Assembly: GCA_022539475.1 (NCBI GenBank)
Contig: VCMS01000020.1
Span: forward strand, 309,692 to 373,691
DNA length: 64,000 bases
Source of the DNA: Gracilaria domingensis
Taxonomy: Eukaryota; Rhodophyta; Florideophyceae; Gracilariales; Gracilariaceae
Direction of reading: 5' to 3'
Positions within the stretch are counted from its first letter, which is position 1. Every line of letters starts with the position of its first letter. This document shows, in pieces, positions 29,961 to 42,834 of this stretch. The translations under genes were made by a program, and so were the position numbers. Under the pieces are notes generated by a model. That model saw nothing but the letters and a program-made list of their open reading frames with translations. It made no database searches and was not told the DNA's origin.

Positions 29961-31005
29961 CGCGATCAAGTATAACTGAGGTAACGCAGCGGTGGTCGGA
30001 AGCCTCAATACGAGAGCTTTGCGATAATCATCGCATGCCTGTTAAGATGCGAGTAAGAGAGGTAATCGTTGCCGGTTGGGCAGCAAAACAGAGTGATGCA
30101 GCTACAAAGGGCTTTAAATGAACTACATGGGATTCGTTAAGAACATTCACGGAGAGAAGTACAATGCAAATGTCTCTTATTAGTAAAAGCCGACTTTGAG
30201 AGTACTAGCTCAAGTCGAATCTCGGATCTTGGATGCATTGGCCACCAATGTTTGATCTTTGCGATTCTGTACCTTTTCAATGCTTAACATTGAGAACCAA
30301 AGAGAAAGTTAGTACAAAAAAATGGATACAAGTTTGGATCGCGTAACGTACTTATACATAGAAAGGCATCCGTCATGATGACACTTAGTTGACAGACTCT
30401 TATTACCGCAATAACATTTGTTGTAAATTACAAATCCTGGACGGTAGAGAGGACTGTTTGCAGGAACCATCGGATCAGTGGTGTGCAAAAGACGGGTTCT
30501 ACTTTTGCATTCACTTTGACTTCTTGGAGTCAATGTATCGAGTTTAGAACTAGTTTTTGTCTCGTTCATGATAGAAAGAAAAACGTAGAACTGTGCAGCA
30601 GCAGAAATTGATGCAAACCCTGGTTGAGACCTTAAGTCGATTTGGAGGCGCAAACGCTATTGTAAGAAGGGCTGCCGTTTTGACTCACAACTTGTGAGGT
30701 TACTTCATTGAAGTGCAATAACAAGATTCTGCTCTGTTGGCCCAACAGGCTTGTGAAATGACTCATTGCTAACGAAAGAACTCTATAATTGAATGTTGAT
30801 TTCAACAACATCACGTTTTTCGGAATTCAACAAAACCCGAACCATAAAGATGCAGAGGCATGTGACTGGCAAAAATTTTGAAGTGACGGGTGTGACGAGG
30901 GGGTCAGAGAGAAAATTTATTCGAGTCGTGTTTCACTGCTACCAGCAATGCAACGCACTGACAAGAGATTGATTTCTGATTGTTTCTTTGTAACCTCCGT
31001 GTACT

Positions 31006-31044
31006 CCGTACATGGAAGAGGTCCAAAATCTCTTCTATGTACGG
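31006..31044. repeat. Inverted repeat related to the 24.8-kb palindrome
   Basis: CCGTACATGGAAGAG (31006-31020) and CTCTTCTATGTACGG (31030-31044) are complementary with one mismatch around nine bases. The arm GTACATGGAAGAG is identical to that of the palindrome at 24815, so both probably derive from the same element family. Confidence 0.7.
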
Positions 31045-32462
31045 ATTCGAAGATGCTTTGGAGCCATCATTCACGATTAATATATCTCTTGAAGTAAATA
31101 AGTGTTTAGCATCAAACGCAGTGCAACAGAAGGAAGAAAGCAGAATCTACTAGAGTGCTGCGCGCAGAAAATGACAAAGAAAGATTGAAAAACAATGGAG
31201 ATGCGCACGCGAGAAAAATGCTAAAATTGAACTATTTCATGTCCGCCCGACAAGGGTTATACTTTTCCGAGCGTAGAAAAGGACAACATTTTTCAAGTCC
31301 ATCTTCCCGAAACCATAAAACCCGCTCTAACGACGTGCAAAAGTTTTTCACATCCAAAAGAAACTCGTCGGGCCTCACGTTCGTTTCTTGACTTCACGGA
31401 CACCCCAATCGCCCAAAATCCGCAAGATCAAAGCTTTTTTACGACTCTACGCCAGTGGCTTCTGATTTTCCCCATTTCTCAATCATGATGGAAGGAATAG
31501 CGCATCGTCCTTCTCTCATTCGGTTTATCATTGGGACTGAAGAGGTTGATACATTAGTTCATAACTGGATGGAGGAGTACAAGAGTCCGACCTCAGATCT
31601 GAGTGACACGAAACTTGAATTATGAACGCAACCACAAAGCACATGAGGATTAATTCCAACGTGAGATTCGCGACGATGAGGAGGTATGCCCCCATTTTCC
31701 TCGCACGGTAAGTGCAAGCTACAAGTTGTGGAGGATTGTGGGAGAGAAGTTCAACATCCAGGGCATGCTGTTTGAATAAAAGTTATTGTATTCTGTAGAC
31801 CACAAGACAGTTGCAGCTTTTATAGTTTGTGCAGAAAAGGCAAGGACCGCGTCCTTCCGGCCAAGGTATATCTTCAGATACATCTTCGAATGGCCGAAGC
31901 AAGGTGCCTGCATCGTCGCCGCGCGACGGCGGTGCATCAAAATCACGCACAACTGTCCAGGATCGAAAACGTTTAAATAAACTATGTTCTTCGTCCCTCG
32001 AAAAGATCCACAAACATGCGAAAATTTCAAATTCAGTTTGATGTGAATTGAATTCAATTGTTCTCGGAAATAACAATTATGGGCGCATATCACTGTCGCC
32101 TGCACCTCCAAGGACTCAAAATATTCCAAGAAAGACAAAAATTCTGAGTTTAACCAAATAATACACGGAAGTACGTGTACAGTGGACCTCTCTATACAGT
32201 GCACCCCTGTGTAAAACAGAATCGAAGTGCACTATAGGGATAGTGCATCATACCGAGGATACAAATTTTACTAGAACTTCCTCTCCTATAGAGAGTAACT
32301 TCGCATAAATACGCAATAGACGTAATGATAGAAAACAAAGCATAAAAGAAAAACAACGCATGTGTTTATAAAAGCATGTGTATAGTACTAAAGAATAAAG
32401 AAAGCACAAGTGCACAAATATATATGAACTTCTCAAAGACCTAGTAATATTGCAATTCATGA

Positions 32463-33600
32463 TTAAGAAGGCTCGATAGTATCATCACCAGAACCAGCCA
32501 CGCGATATCTTGAATCCATTCGATGCTGACGCTTTTCTCTATATTTCCTCAGAGCCATAGAACGCTTGGCTATATTTTGCCTTGAAATAGATTTTAAACG
32601 ATTTTCAATTTGATTGTAAAACTCCCCATCAGCGCTGCGCAACGGATATTTTATGATATAGGCATTTGTCAAAACCAAACAAAATAAAAATATATTATTA
32701 TTCGCCGACTCTGTCCAACGATTTTTGGACCCAATGACAGCCCACAATTGCGTGAGTCGACTAAAATAATTTTCCACACTAAACCTATCGCTTGAAATTT
32801 TAGGATTCCTCTTTTTATTTTCAAAAGACAAAGTACCTCTTCGCGGCTTCTTCTCAGGTATAATTACTCTCATTCTTTCAGTGGCACTTTGATACCCTTT
32901 ATCCATTAAAGTTCCCCAGTATTTTCTATACTGCGAAAAAATCTCCTCAGTGTCGATAATAAAATTATTAGTTTCATCCGTTCTCTTCTCCAAAACAATT
33001 TTATGATCCGCAATATTTTTCTAAAAAATATCAATATTCGCTCTTGATCCCGGAAATTGGGAAGAAGTTAAAAGTGCCAAACCAATCGACAAAACAGAAA
33101 CTTTTGTCTTAATTCCATAGACTTTATGCTTGCCACTGAAATATTTTTTATCTTCTTCCATACTTCCAGAGGGACGTAATGATTGCTGGAAAATTACATC
33201 GGTAGCATATCGGCAATAAGTTAAGTTTGAAAATCCTAAATCGCAATTCAAAATTTTTTTCATAGAAAAAAGACCATCATTTCAACTAGCAAATGCGTCC
33301 CATAACTGCAGTGCAACTGCTGCAATAGACTTCAAAACTACTTATTGATATGTAGAGGAGTTGACGTCAAACATTTGCGCTAGAAAATCCCACTTTCCAC
33401 CGTGTTTGAGTGTAGTCAAAGTCATGAAAAATATTTCTTTGGCAGTAAAATTATATCTTCTGCCTCTACCAGTACTCTACTGTACGGCGGTAATTTTGCT
33501 GACCTTGGTCCAAATTTCCTGAGATTCATGGGCAGTAAAATTGGTCATCAGCAAAACGGTTTGACTCCTACCTGGCGCTGAATTGCTGCAGCCGCTAGAA
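32463..33600 (-). pseudogene. DDE transposase (DDE_4 type) broken by stop codons only
   Basis: One minus-strand frame holds recognisable sequence throughout. An N-terminal part (QTVLLMTNFTAHESQEIW, GRGRRYNFTAKEIFFMTLTT) is followed by YATDVIFQQS with the first Asp. EEDKKYFSGKHKVYGIKTKV, LMDKGYQSATERMRVIIPEK with a later Asp, and SVENYFSRLTQLW with the Glu follow. Four in-frame stops interrupt it: a TAG near 33478, TAA near 33348, TGA near 33281 and TAG at 33018. No frameshift was seen within the conserved part. In SRANIDIF the usual Asp of this motif appears as Asn. AT content is higher than in neighbouring genes. It is a dead transposon of a lineage different from the 18.4-kb transposase. 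Confidence 0.7.
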
Positions 33601-35720
33601 GATTGACGGACTGCGCTACGTTTGAAGCTGAAGGGGGTTGCATTACGGATTTATGTGAGAGTATAGAGTTTTTACTGTCCACATGATACGTTGAAGACTA
33701 ATCAATCTCTTGTATACCCAACTCTTTCTTAGAAGACAATATGTTTTATTTTCATTGTCGCTATATGCGCATATGGAGATATGTTTCTTTTCTACTGAGT
33801 CAGTGCACTGAGGTGCTGTATAAAATTAATTTACGTAAATGATTGTTGCATTTGCTTTATAAGATCACATACTTAGATTTCTACCAGAAAACATAATGAT
33901 TTGCAAAGAAACTTGACAACGCAGCATTTATCTGCTATATGCGTTGAAGGTCTAGTAGTGGAAAGAACTCTAATCCCCTAAATTCCCTGAGGGGCGTTCT
34001 AACTTGTAGTCCAAAAACCTTTCGCTGCCCGTTTCGCCCTCCACGTGGCCAACGTAGCAAGCTTACATCTGCTTTTCTACCAGCAGATCTATTCTGATCA
34101 GACACTAAAGTTGACAGAAAACCGCGGAGCATACACATAAAGAGACGACCAGAGCGTTGGTCTTTCTCAGAATCGTTCTGCAATCTTACAACTTACTACC
34201 GACGCCATTCCTTCCCTTCTACGTCCTCAAGTCTGCGGCCTCTATATTGTTGAAATTCAAATCGTGGAACACTATCATGAACATAACTAGCTTACTACCT
34301 TTCGCATTTTGCAATCTCTTCCCCGATTGATTTTCTACGATGATAATTCAACAGCAAAGGTTGAAAGCTGCCCGGCAGCTTGCATTGACGCGCATCCAAC
34401 TCCTTTCTCCCGCAAATTTCATGGCTCGGCCACAGACGAAATCAATCTTTCGCACACTAGTGAAACAGAAAACCAAACTCCCTGAGTTTCGACGCATATC
34501 TGCAGATTAGAATAAAGAGCTTTGCGCCTCCCATACTGACGAAAGCTTTGCGTCTTTTCTTGGAATGTAGCTAAAAACACTTTGGAAGCTTTTTCAGCGC
34601 GTTCGTCTTTTAATAGTTACGAATAGTAAAATGAGCAATTTGTTGAAGATGAAGGTGATCTGTCGGTAGGACAGACTCTGACCTACACTAAGAGTGTTGG
34701 CTAGAGGTCCCTATTTAGAACAAGCGCGCAGCCACAACATTGGTATCTCTTCTTTTCAGCACTTTTTCATGAGATATGTGTAGGCCAAACTCAAAACAGT
34801 GAGAACCCACCAGACTGTCGAAATTTCCTCTCTCGTTCGAGATAGTAGACTAGTGACAGTACCCTCCGTACCACTTTAACACGGTTGCAAAACTGAAGTA
34901 GCAATTGGCTATACCTACCGAAGTGTTAGGCGCAGAGGTGGGGAGACGATGAAAACCTAGAGATATAGGGAAATGTCTGCAACAATGCGACGCGACCAAC
35001 GACAGGTGTAGTCCCGAGAGGGAAAAAAAACTCACAAAACTAACAAGCAACCAACACTCAAACGCAGCAGGTAATACTTTTTTGACATGATGCTCTGGGC
35101 AGTTTGGAATGTTCCAACAGGTATACACAGGGTTCCAAAACCACAGATAAACTCTATACAGAGTCGGATCACTTCGTAATCTTTTATGATATATCCTCGG
35201 TATGACTCGTAAGCCTTGACATCAACAACAGGTGTTCCTCAGAGGTACTGAAAGGATAGGACCATCGTAAAAAGACGTGTTTATACTCGTGACAGTGATA
35301 ACTCACGTAGGCTATTGGCGCCAGAGCCTCACTCGTGCTGAGTTCACTCGAAAGAGCGCTACTCGACGAAGCGTTTACTTGGGGAGTGCTCGACTTGACT
35401 TTGCAAAGGCGATCGCGTCCGCGAGATCACGCTTACCTAATTAGGTTTGCAAACTAACTATTTACACGTGATCCACACCCGCAGAGGTCCGTACACGTGG
35501 CTAATCCAGTGTCAGGCACATCGGTGCACCAACTTTCCTCCCGTATTCTGCACACACACGGATGTGCCATAAACGCGTCCACCTAGCGGCAACAGCCAGC
35601 AATGGCACCCCTGATTACAGGTAAAAACCTGGGAAAGCCATCTAAAAGTAACTGCATAAATTGGGTCCCACTCATACATTTCGAGTGCATCCTCCTATAC
35701 TCACCCTTGCTCATATGAGT
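33601..35720. other. Non-coding stretch up to the gypsy insertion site
   Basis: No gene was recognised. A hairpin of the type CACGTG...CCGCAGAG...CACGTG at about 35464-35502 resembles repeats inside the adjacent gypsy element. A minus-strand frame at 35583-35725 (SKGEYRRMHSKCMSGTQFMQ) is faintly transposase-like but too short to assign. Confidence 0.35.
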
Positions 35721-35725
35721 AGCAT

Positions 35726-36478
35726 TATTGTGCAAAACCCAGCGATGGGCGAAGAGACGAAACGTGTTCGGAGCCTTCACTTTTCGAGGTGAACACAGCG
35801 ATAGAGCCCCTCTCATGGTGATCGCACTAGCCGGGTGTAAGACGGGGGATCACCGTCACGACTCGCGTAGAGAGCGGTAAAACAGAGAAGACGCGCTAGG
35901 CGGTAAAGACTACGACACACAGTCGGATGAAGCGTCACGTGAGTGAGACGTGGTACCCTTAAGAGTGGCGACAGCGCTCGATAGCGCAAATAGGCCACGA
36001 AAGCGGGTCGACACAAAAAAACTGAATGCACCGGTATGCGGCAAAGCAATACGTGTGTAACAGAGACAAATATATGAAAACACACAGCGAGAGAACCACG
36101 CGAGAGCGATAGGAGTGTTCTAGATGCCGCGAGGCGGATAAAAATCGCTACGCAAGGCGACAGCTCTCCACGAGGAGTTTACTGAACACCAAGGGTGAAA
36201 ACGTAGAGCCGAACACTCGGTTCGTTCCTGTACATTCCCGAATATGGGTGCAGCTCATCCTGCTATGTGGAGTAGAGTGCCATTGTCAAGTCTGCAACCG
36301 AGCAAACTAAAATAAACATCTAGAATATCCCCAAGTTGGGTGTCAGCCGTCCGTACAGGTGTGTCACCATCCCGTATTGCTGTGTTACCTCTTCCAACGT
36401 CCCGGACCTCAACTGCACTACAGCTACGTGGAAATAACCGCAAAAGCGAGCATACACCGCATAATGCGTTGCACTACA
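35726..36478 (-). repeat. Gypsy 3' LTR
   Basis: This 753-bp LTR is alignable end to end with 51222-51966. It has a 6-bp indel near GCACTACA at one end and many substitutions, so the insertion is not recent. Target duplication AGCAT lies outside it. Confidence 0.88.
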
Positions 36479-36900
36479 CATCCCTCTCCTGAGGCAATTT
36501 TTCATGACGGTTGAAGTCCCGTACAAACAGACACCGTCGTGCAAATATCCGCATGAGTGGTATCTGCTAGCGATCTGCAGATTTTTCTGCCATTCCAGCG
36601 GGTACTAGGTCTATCTGTGTCCTCCTGTACCCCCTTTGTTGTCGAGATCACCGTCTGTCGACGTGCCATAACATTACCGACTTCGTCCTGGAAATGGGTA
36701 CAGTGCACCCAGATTGGGGTTCACTGGCGTACCTTGACACGCAATAATGGTCGCGGGGTCGAAGCGATATGCGCCTTGACTTCCCCACGTGGTGAACAAG
36801 CAAAAACCATGACTGTACTCTTGCGCGCGAGGCGGCGAGGGGACTTTCTGCCAAGCAGTGTTAAGGTTGCCCCCGGCACACCGACTCCTTGCACATTGCG

Positions 36901-37043
36901 CACACGTGTATAGGCCGCGAACGGACTAAACATGTGTACCCAGGTCCATGTTTGCAGTGCGCGCGCCGAAAGCAGTGCCAATAGCAGATCAAATAAGCTA
37001 ATTGCCCACACGTGTATAGTCCGCAGAGGGACTGAACACGTGT
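36901..37043. repeat. Tandem hairpin units in gypsy 3' non-coding region (units 1-2)
   Basis: ACACGTGT-TAGTCC...GGACT-ACACGTGT hairpins lie at 36901-36940 and 37008-37043, about 107 bp apart. The sequence between repeats includes GCAGATCAAATAA. A third unit is at 43180-43215, beyond the inserted copia, with the same neighbour word (TGATCAAATAA). The region is thus a tandem repeat split by copia. Confidence 0.7.
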
Positions 37044-37072
37044 ACCCAACCGTCGCGCTCGGCAGTGGCACG

Positions 37073-37320
37073 TGATGGTCTCCTAGTGGAATGCTGGCTA
37101 CTATCTCGCAGAGAGGTAAGGCGCGTGGAAGCGTGGTGAGTATGTCAGGTATGTCAGGAATCTGGGGAGAGCCCCGTTTACCGTGAGTGGCGCTAGTCGC
37201 CTGTTAAGTAGGGAGCGGAAGCCGAATGCTTCAGGGGAGGTGCCGAATCCCGATATGCATCGGAGGGCAATCGGTCGGATACGTCAGTCGGATTGCCAGC
37301 TGTAGGGCTGGTCACCATCA
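37073..37320 (-). repeat. Copia 3' LTR
   Basis: 248 bp, TGATGG...CCATCA, about 4 percent different from the 5' LTR by eye. TSD GCACG abuts at 37068-37072. Confidence 0.92.
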
Positions 37321-37357
37321 CTGGCTCTTCTTCCTCCTGTTTCTCGTCTGTGCCACC

Positions 37358-38238
37358 TCACTCCTTCTTCTTCTTCGTCTTGTTATTGAAAACCGTTCCG
37401 CTTTGTTGTGTAACCCATTGCTGAATTGGGTGGTCGACTTTATTTGTGCGCAGTATTTTGGTTAACGCGCGACATGCCTTCGGTTTCGTTAGTTCGTCGC
37501 AAGGGTTGTGGTTGCGGTCGATATGGCCAATGTCCGAGATTTCTTCGCGGTTGTAGGCTTCTCGCGCGGCGCTGATGTCGATCATAAGCCTTTTCTCCCT
37601 CGTGTAAGTAGCCTTCGTGATAGTATCAAAGATACTCTGGCTATCGGTCAATAAACACAATCGAATTTCTCTTCCTAAGCAATGTTCCAAGTCCTTCTTG
37701 ATGATGTATGCGGCGTCAAAGGCCTCGGCTAAGGCGTAAATCTCAGGGGCCAAAACGGAGCGGAAGATTCTCTTGCTCTTATACGAACGGTAGCTGAAGA
37801 TGTTGCAGTTACCAAGGTGGTCGCATAGCGTAACGATGTATCCAAGCTGTGATGATAGGTCGTCGTTATTGGCGAATGAACTGTCGGAGTAAACTCCAAG
37901 TAACAAGTGTGTGGGTCGATTTCGACGTGTTTGATACACAGTTGTGGAGTGTCTTTCAGGTGCTGGATTACCTTGTTAAGCCTAGTGATGTGACCACTGC
38001 AATAAACTTCCTCGGTCACCTGTACCATCTGCGACGTGTTGCAGGCAATATCTGGTCGCGTGTGTGTAACCCAATTGACCTTCATTAAGTTCGACTTGAA
38101 TGCGCTGTAGTCTGCGTCGTCTAGCTCCACCAATTTCTCGATTTGAGGACGCTCATGCATCTCGAAATGTTGCGGCCTGCTCTCAATATGGACTCCAGCG
38201 TAGAGGAAAGAGTCATTTCTCCTTCGGTTTCGAATCAA
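37358..38238 (-). pseudogene. Copia reverse transcriptase 3' part and RNase H
   Basis: Two overlapping frames continue the polyprotein. 38238-37729 covers the palm/thumb connection (SFLYAGVHIESRPQHFEM, HTRPDIACNTSQMVQVTEEV). 37939-37358 covers RNase H (LLLGVYSDSSFANNDDLSSQ, SYKSKRIFRSVLAPEIYAL, LCLLTDSQSIFDTI). The D-E-D catalytic acids of RNase H are recognisable. The frame change between the two parts prevents one product. Confidence 0.8.
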
Positions 38239-39805
38239 ATTTCTGCGCAGTAGTGTCCGTTAAGTCTTCGAACTTCTTATTACCAGCCTGTGAACAGTCG
38301 TCGACATAAGTTCCCATCACTCCATTGAGCCTTCTGTCCTTCCCTTTCTTCGTATACAGCGATTGGTCGCTCTCAGCTCTCCTCATCTTGAGGTCATGGA
38401 GAGTGTGTGCCGTGAATGTGTGATTCCAATAATCACCAACCTCGGTTAGTCCGTTAAGTGTACGGTTCAACTTCAGTAATCTGTCCGGCGGGAGCTTCAT
38501 TTCGAGAGGCGGGCGCAGGTAGAGTAGTCTTCCGATGGGCGATGTCGATTGAATATACGCCATTGTAATGTCTCGTGACGACACACGAAACTTGGATATG
38601 CGGGCGATGCATGTGATAAATCGTATAGACTGTATCATGAGCGATCGTTGTTCATGGACAATTTGTCCCTTCAACCTATCGGTATTTCCCTGTGCGATTA
38701 ATCGCGCCTTGTATGTGGGCGAAGAAGTCTCCGAATTCTTGATGACGTACACCCATCGCGAACCGAGTATATTAGGAGGTTCTCCTGCGGGGATACATTC
38801 GGTTTCGGCTGCATTGCGCGTGGTGGTAGTCCAAGTTCCACGTGCTGTCAATCCTTCAATTTCCTTCTGTCTAGCTGGCTCAAATTTTGGCATGCTGCAA
38901 CGAGAGTCATGAGGTTGCAGTTGCTCCGTGACCATAATTGTTAGGGTAGGTCGAGGGGTCGGGTCGTCCTCGCTCTTAAATTGGTCTAACTGAGGTTTGA
39001 ACTGCTCGAGAAGCTCCTTGTCGGAGTAGTGCGAGTTGGGGATGCACTGGGATAAGTTGAATTTGGATTTGTTTCCGTTAACTTCTGCGTGAACGTGCTT
39101 TCCATCCAAATGGATTACCTTGTGTGGACCAGTAAACTTCTTCTGCTTTTCCCGGTAGACGCGGAAGAAGTCACTCGGCTTGATATCGAAGTGCGCGGCG
39201 GGAGGCACTCTCGCTCGCAGTGCTTCGAAGATTCTGAGCCTCGCTACAATGCTCGTGTAATCCTTGCGGGCGAGTTCCAAAGCGTTAAGCCGCTGCCGTT
39301 GGTCGGGCAATGAATATGTACCACCATTTGGCCTAGGTAGTGTACCAAACACAAACAGCGAAGATACAAGCCCGTTTGGCCCCATGGTTTCATTAATGGC
39401 CTTTACGGCGATGCTGAGGCGTACTTCCTTCTCCAATGTTGGATATTCCAGGCTGATCTTCTGGAAGGTGCGACGCAACGGTGCGTGGTACCTCTTCCTG
39501 ATGCCCAAACTGTTGTGGCTCTCCGTTCCAGACAGTATGAGCTCGATTCCGAGGTTCTCGGAAATCTTTTTCCAAGCGTCCGAAGTGAAGATGCTACCCT
39601 GGTCAGCTCGCTGTTTGTTGGGGGCTCCAATATATAGCGTGAGCCAACAGGACAAGAATGCCTTCCACGCCACCACCGCAGATTCGTCGTCCAAGAATTT
39701 AGCGTTGGAGAATCTTGTCTCCATGTCAACGACGTGTAGTACTGGGAGCTTCTTCCCAGTGTGGTGTAGGTACATCAAATCAAGGGAGATTTGATTGTTG
39801 AACAC
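38213..39805 (-). pseudogene. Copia integrase core and reverse transcriptase 5' part
   Basis: A 530-codon frame opens in the integrase core. SLDLMYL holds the first Asp and NKQRADQGSIFTSDAW the second. SHNSLGIRKRYHAPLRR stands where GERYH would carry the catalytic Glu, here Lys, so this copy is inactive. After a linker, reverse transcriptase begins with GSRWVYVIKN, YKARLIAQGNT and RDITMAYIQS, and reaches the active-site box GTYVDDCSQAG. The HHCC zinc finger expected upstream is not clear. Confidence 0.85.
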
Positions 39806-40103
39806 GATGGATTCTGGAGGTATGCTTACTCTAAACCTGAGTGGTCTAGTGCGATACGATTGACAGACCCCGCAGTTATCTGCGATTGTCTAATAGTCCC
39901 CGTTTCGTAGGAGTGATTCGGTCAGGTGTGGCGCGCTTGAGGAGATTTAGCAGTTTCTCGGTCTGCGGATGGAAGAAGTTGAGATGCATTTTCCTTAGTT
40001 CCTTCTCCGTGTATTCCGAAATTGCGGAGTGTAATATTGAATTGGGCTGGCTTGGATCCCATTCAATGAAGACGTGGCCATTCTTCTTTGCAACTTGAAT
40101 GCT

Positions 40104-40709
40104 CTACTTCTTGTTCCCACACAGTAGTCTATGGAGCTTCATGTCGAGTATGAAGTGCTCTTGTTCTCCAATGTCTAGTCCGATGAGCAATGGTACAGGT
40201 GCCTCGACGACGTCAACGTAGAGCGTCAAGAATGTTCCGTCAGGTAGTGGCACGTTAATCTGGATTGTACCAAGTGAGCTCTTGATGTGGCCTCCGAACT
40301 TGAAGTGCTGTGTTGAGGTACTTAGTTCAATTGCCTGTGAAGATGATTGGAAATATAACTGTGCTTCATTATTGCCGATGACGGATTTGCTAGCACCTGA
40401 GTTGATGCATGCCCCCTGGAAGCGATGCGTTCCACTGGGTTGGAAGCTGGCTGCGTGGTGTGCTTCCCAAAGCTTTTGGTGGGGGAGCGGAATTTCTCCG
40501 TCGTCGTTATTTGGTGAGTGACTGATGTCAATTGTTTCTGTTGTGACGGGGGACGTGCTTATGCGGCGGTTGGTTTTGCTGGTTGTCATATCAGGTGGTT
40601 CGCAGCCATCATAGTTCAATGAGTGAAACGGTGAGTTCCGTTGTGGACTGTTATCGGGCGGTTCATGGTCAGGTGAGCTCTTGCCCGGGGAATTTGGGTC
40701 TGTGCTCAC
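40104..40709 (-). pseudogene. Copia aspartic protease region
   Basis: The frame contains GACINSGASKSVIGNNEAQL in place of the D(S/T)GA active site, with Asp replaced by Asn. It is followed by VPLLIGLDIGEQEHFILDMK, the typical hydrophobic C-terminal (LIGLD) motif of retroelement proteases. The N-terminal ~90 residues are Ser/Pro-rich linker. The changed catalytic residue would inactivate processing. Confidence 0.75.
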
Positions 40710-41084
40710 GTAACGCCTGGCGCTGGAGACTAGTCGGCGATTTAGGTCTCCGCTTAAAAATGCGGGACGTCGTCATTGTTTACGACATCGTTCGCGTAGT
40801 CGTCGGCGAACTCTGCCAAGAACCCGGCATGATGAATATGTCCTTCCTGCGCGATGTCATTATCTTCCTCATCATAGCCTTCGTGGCTCGCGAACTGATC
40901 ATGAGCGTTATCACTCTCGCAAAGGAGTGTCGTCGGTAATTGATCGTTGAGCGTGAGGGTATCGTCGTCGCTCGCAATGTCTTCTTGTGCAAGTGCGGCT
41001 TGGAGGATGGACATGACGCAGTCATGGTTTGTTCCGTCGGCTTCCTCGGTTGGGTTGGTGTCATTCGCGGCTGCAAACAGAGTG

Positions 41085-42796
41085 TCATAGATGCCGTTTG
41101 CCTCTCTTCCGGAATGGCCAGTTTCGCTTGATTTGGCCAGGTTTCTGACAATGGAAGCATTTGCCTGAACCGGGACCGCGGCGGAAGTTTGAACGGATGG
41201 AGGTATTCCCGTACTGGGCGCCACGACGGAAGTTAGAGCTGCCGTTTGGCCTTGCATAGCGTGCGTTCGCATAGTTGATAGACGCAGTTGGTTTCTGTAC
41301 TCCTCCGTAAGGGCCTCTCTCGTTTCCCAACTTTATTTGTTTCTGACAGTAGCGTTGTGCGCAATCTGCTAGTGCGATATAGAGATCGTGATACGTTGGA
41401 TAAACTGAGTTTGGTCGATACATTTCGATAGCGCACCATTCCATATTCTCCGCGGAAGCGATGAGGAGGACGCGCTTGTACTCTTCCATTTTCAGTCCGT
41501 GAGGAATCTATGGAACTTCGATTCAATTTCACCCGTGAGCGCGCGATATGCCTCATTGATGGTTCGGTTACCATCCAGGTAGTCCTTCAAGTGCAAATTC
41601 TTGAGGAATGACAGAACACGCTGTTGCTGAGCCGTGTTATGGAACTTCGAAGCCATCATTTGTTTAGCGATCGTGTAGCTGGGAGCGATTGCCTTCACAT
41701 TTTGTTCGAAGAAGGTCAAGGCGTTGTCCTTGAGCATGTGCGGGAGCAAATAAAGGCCTTCGTTCTCGCTTAGCATGTACGTGCTCAGCACAATCTGCTC
41801 GTAACTATTCACTGCGTTTTGCCACGACCCCTTCACTGTTCCACCATACTTCTTGCCATCCTTGAAGGTGTAGCCTACCTGAGAAGATGCTTCCTGGGTA
41901 AGTTCCATTCGTTTGATAGAATGATGATCCTGCTCCTCGTAGGCAAGGTTCGCTAGATTTCTCATGTCTTGGGACACTTCGGTATAGCTTTTCGTGAGCC
42001 CACCATTGTTAGAAACGCGTCGTTCTGGGTTAGGTGCGTCGTCGAGACGGATGTGTTGCGGTTGTTGAGCGTGATTTGGCGTTTCATTGGGTATCGTAGA
42101 GCGGTTATTCGTGGCATCGCTTCGGCGGGAGGTCGTCGTGCGCCTTTCTGAAGCCTTGCTTGAAAGCAAGAACTCCTTGAAGCTTTCCATTAGCTTTTAC
42201 ACCTCATTGTGGTTCCTGTTCTGCTCATCATGAGTGTTCGGTGGCACAATGTGTTGGTCTTCATGTGCCTCGCCTAATCTTTCGGTTGGCTCATCGGCGT
42301 AAGAGTGCGGCTGTCGGTGCACAGCATAAGTAACAACGGTGTCGAAGTTTTTGCTATCGTCATCCTCACCGTCCCATATGAGGTATGCAACGCGTGCAAT
42401 TGGGTGACGGTACTTATCGGTGGGGATATCGATGTTGAGGTAATTCAGCTTGTTGATCAACGCATTGATGCATGTGCGTTTCTGCATCACGGTCGGAGCG
42501 CAAAGCGAAAGCGGATCCAATTTGGTCCTAAGGCGTTCGAGAAACGTCTTGCAATCCGGATTGTCTCGAAGCATACGCGTTATGACAGATTTGTACTTCT
42601 GTTCATGAGCACTGCGTAGCGTCGCTCGCGGAAGGAAGGCGGATAGGGAGCCTCGGGCGGCATTATTCGGCGAATGTGGGAGTGGCTCGATGTGGTCTGT
42701 TGAGCTTACCGGCTGATTCGCTAGGGTACGAGGAACGTCAGCCTCCGGTAAGTTGTCCAGGGACAGATTGGACGGGTTGTCGTTCTGGGAATTCAT
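41085..42796 (-). pseudogene. Copia gag with degenerate zinc knuckle
   Basis: ATG at 42796 (MNSQNDNPSNLSLDNLPEAD) lies 39 bp inside the 5' LTR. The same frame continues after a stop near 42191 into the capsid-like part (GSWQNAVNSYEQIVLSTYML, LPHMLKDNALTFFEQNVK). After a one-base shift it reaches GPGSGKCFHCQKPGQIKRNW. That knuckle should be C-x2-C-x4-H-x4-C, but here the His is Gln and the last Cys is Trp. It is non-functional as read. Confidence 0.75.
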
Positions 42797-42834
42797 GAAG
42801 AATAAAAGCTACTTACAAAAGAGGACCATTCGAA

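Larger units (their letters stand above)
28881..32462. other. Long non-coding stretch
   Basis: No protein family was recognised. Short frames near 29.6-30.0, 30.3-30.8, 31.2 and 31.7-32.2 kb lack motifs and clear starts. Structures present are a short tandem pair (29843-29960), an inverted repeat (31006-31044) and a palindromic GTGCACTATAGGGATAGTGC at about 32226 that may mark the end of the DDE pseudogene element. Confidence 0.4.

Noticed and set aside
35583..35725. Possible N-terminal half of a Harbinger transposase on the minus strand left of the gypsy element
   Set aside because: Too short and faint. Its orientation is opposite to the fragment on the right flank, which conflicts with the simple insertion shown by the AGCAT duplication.
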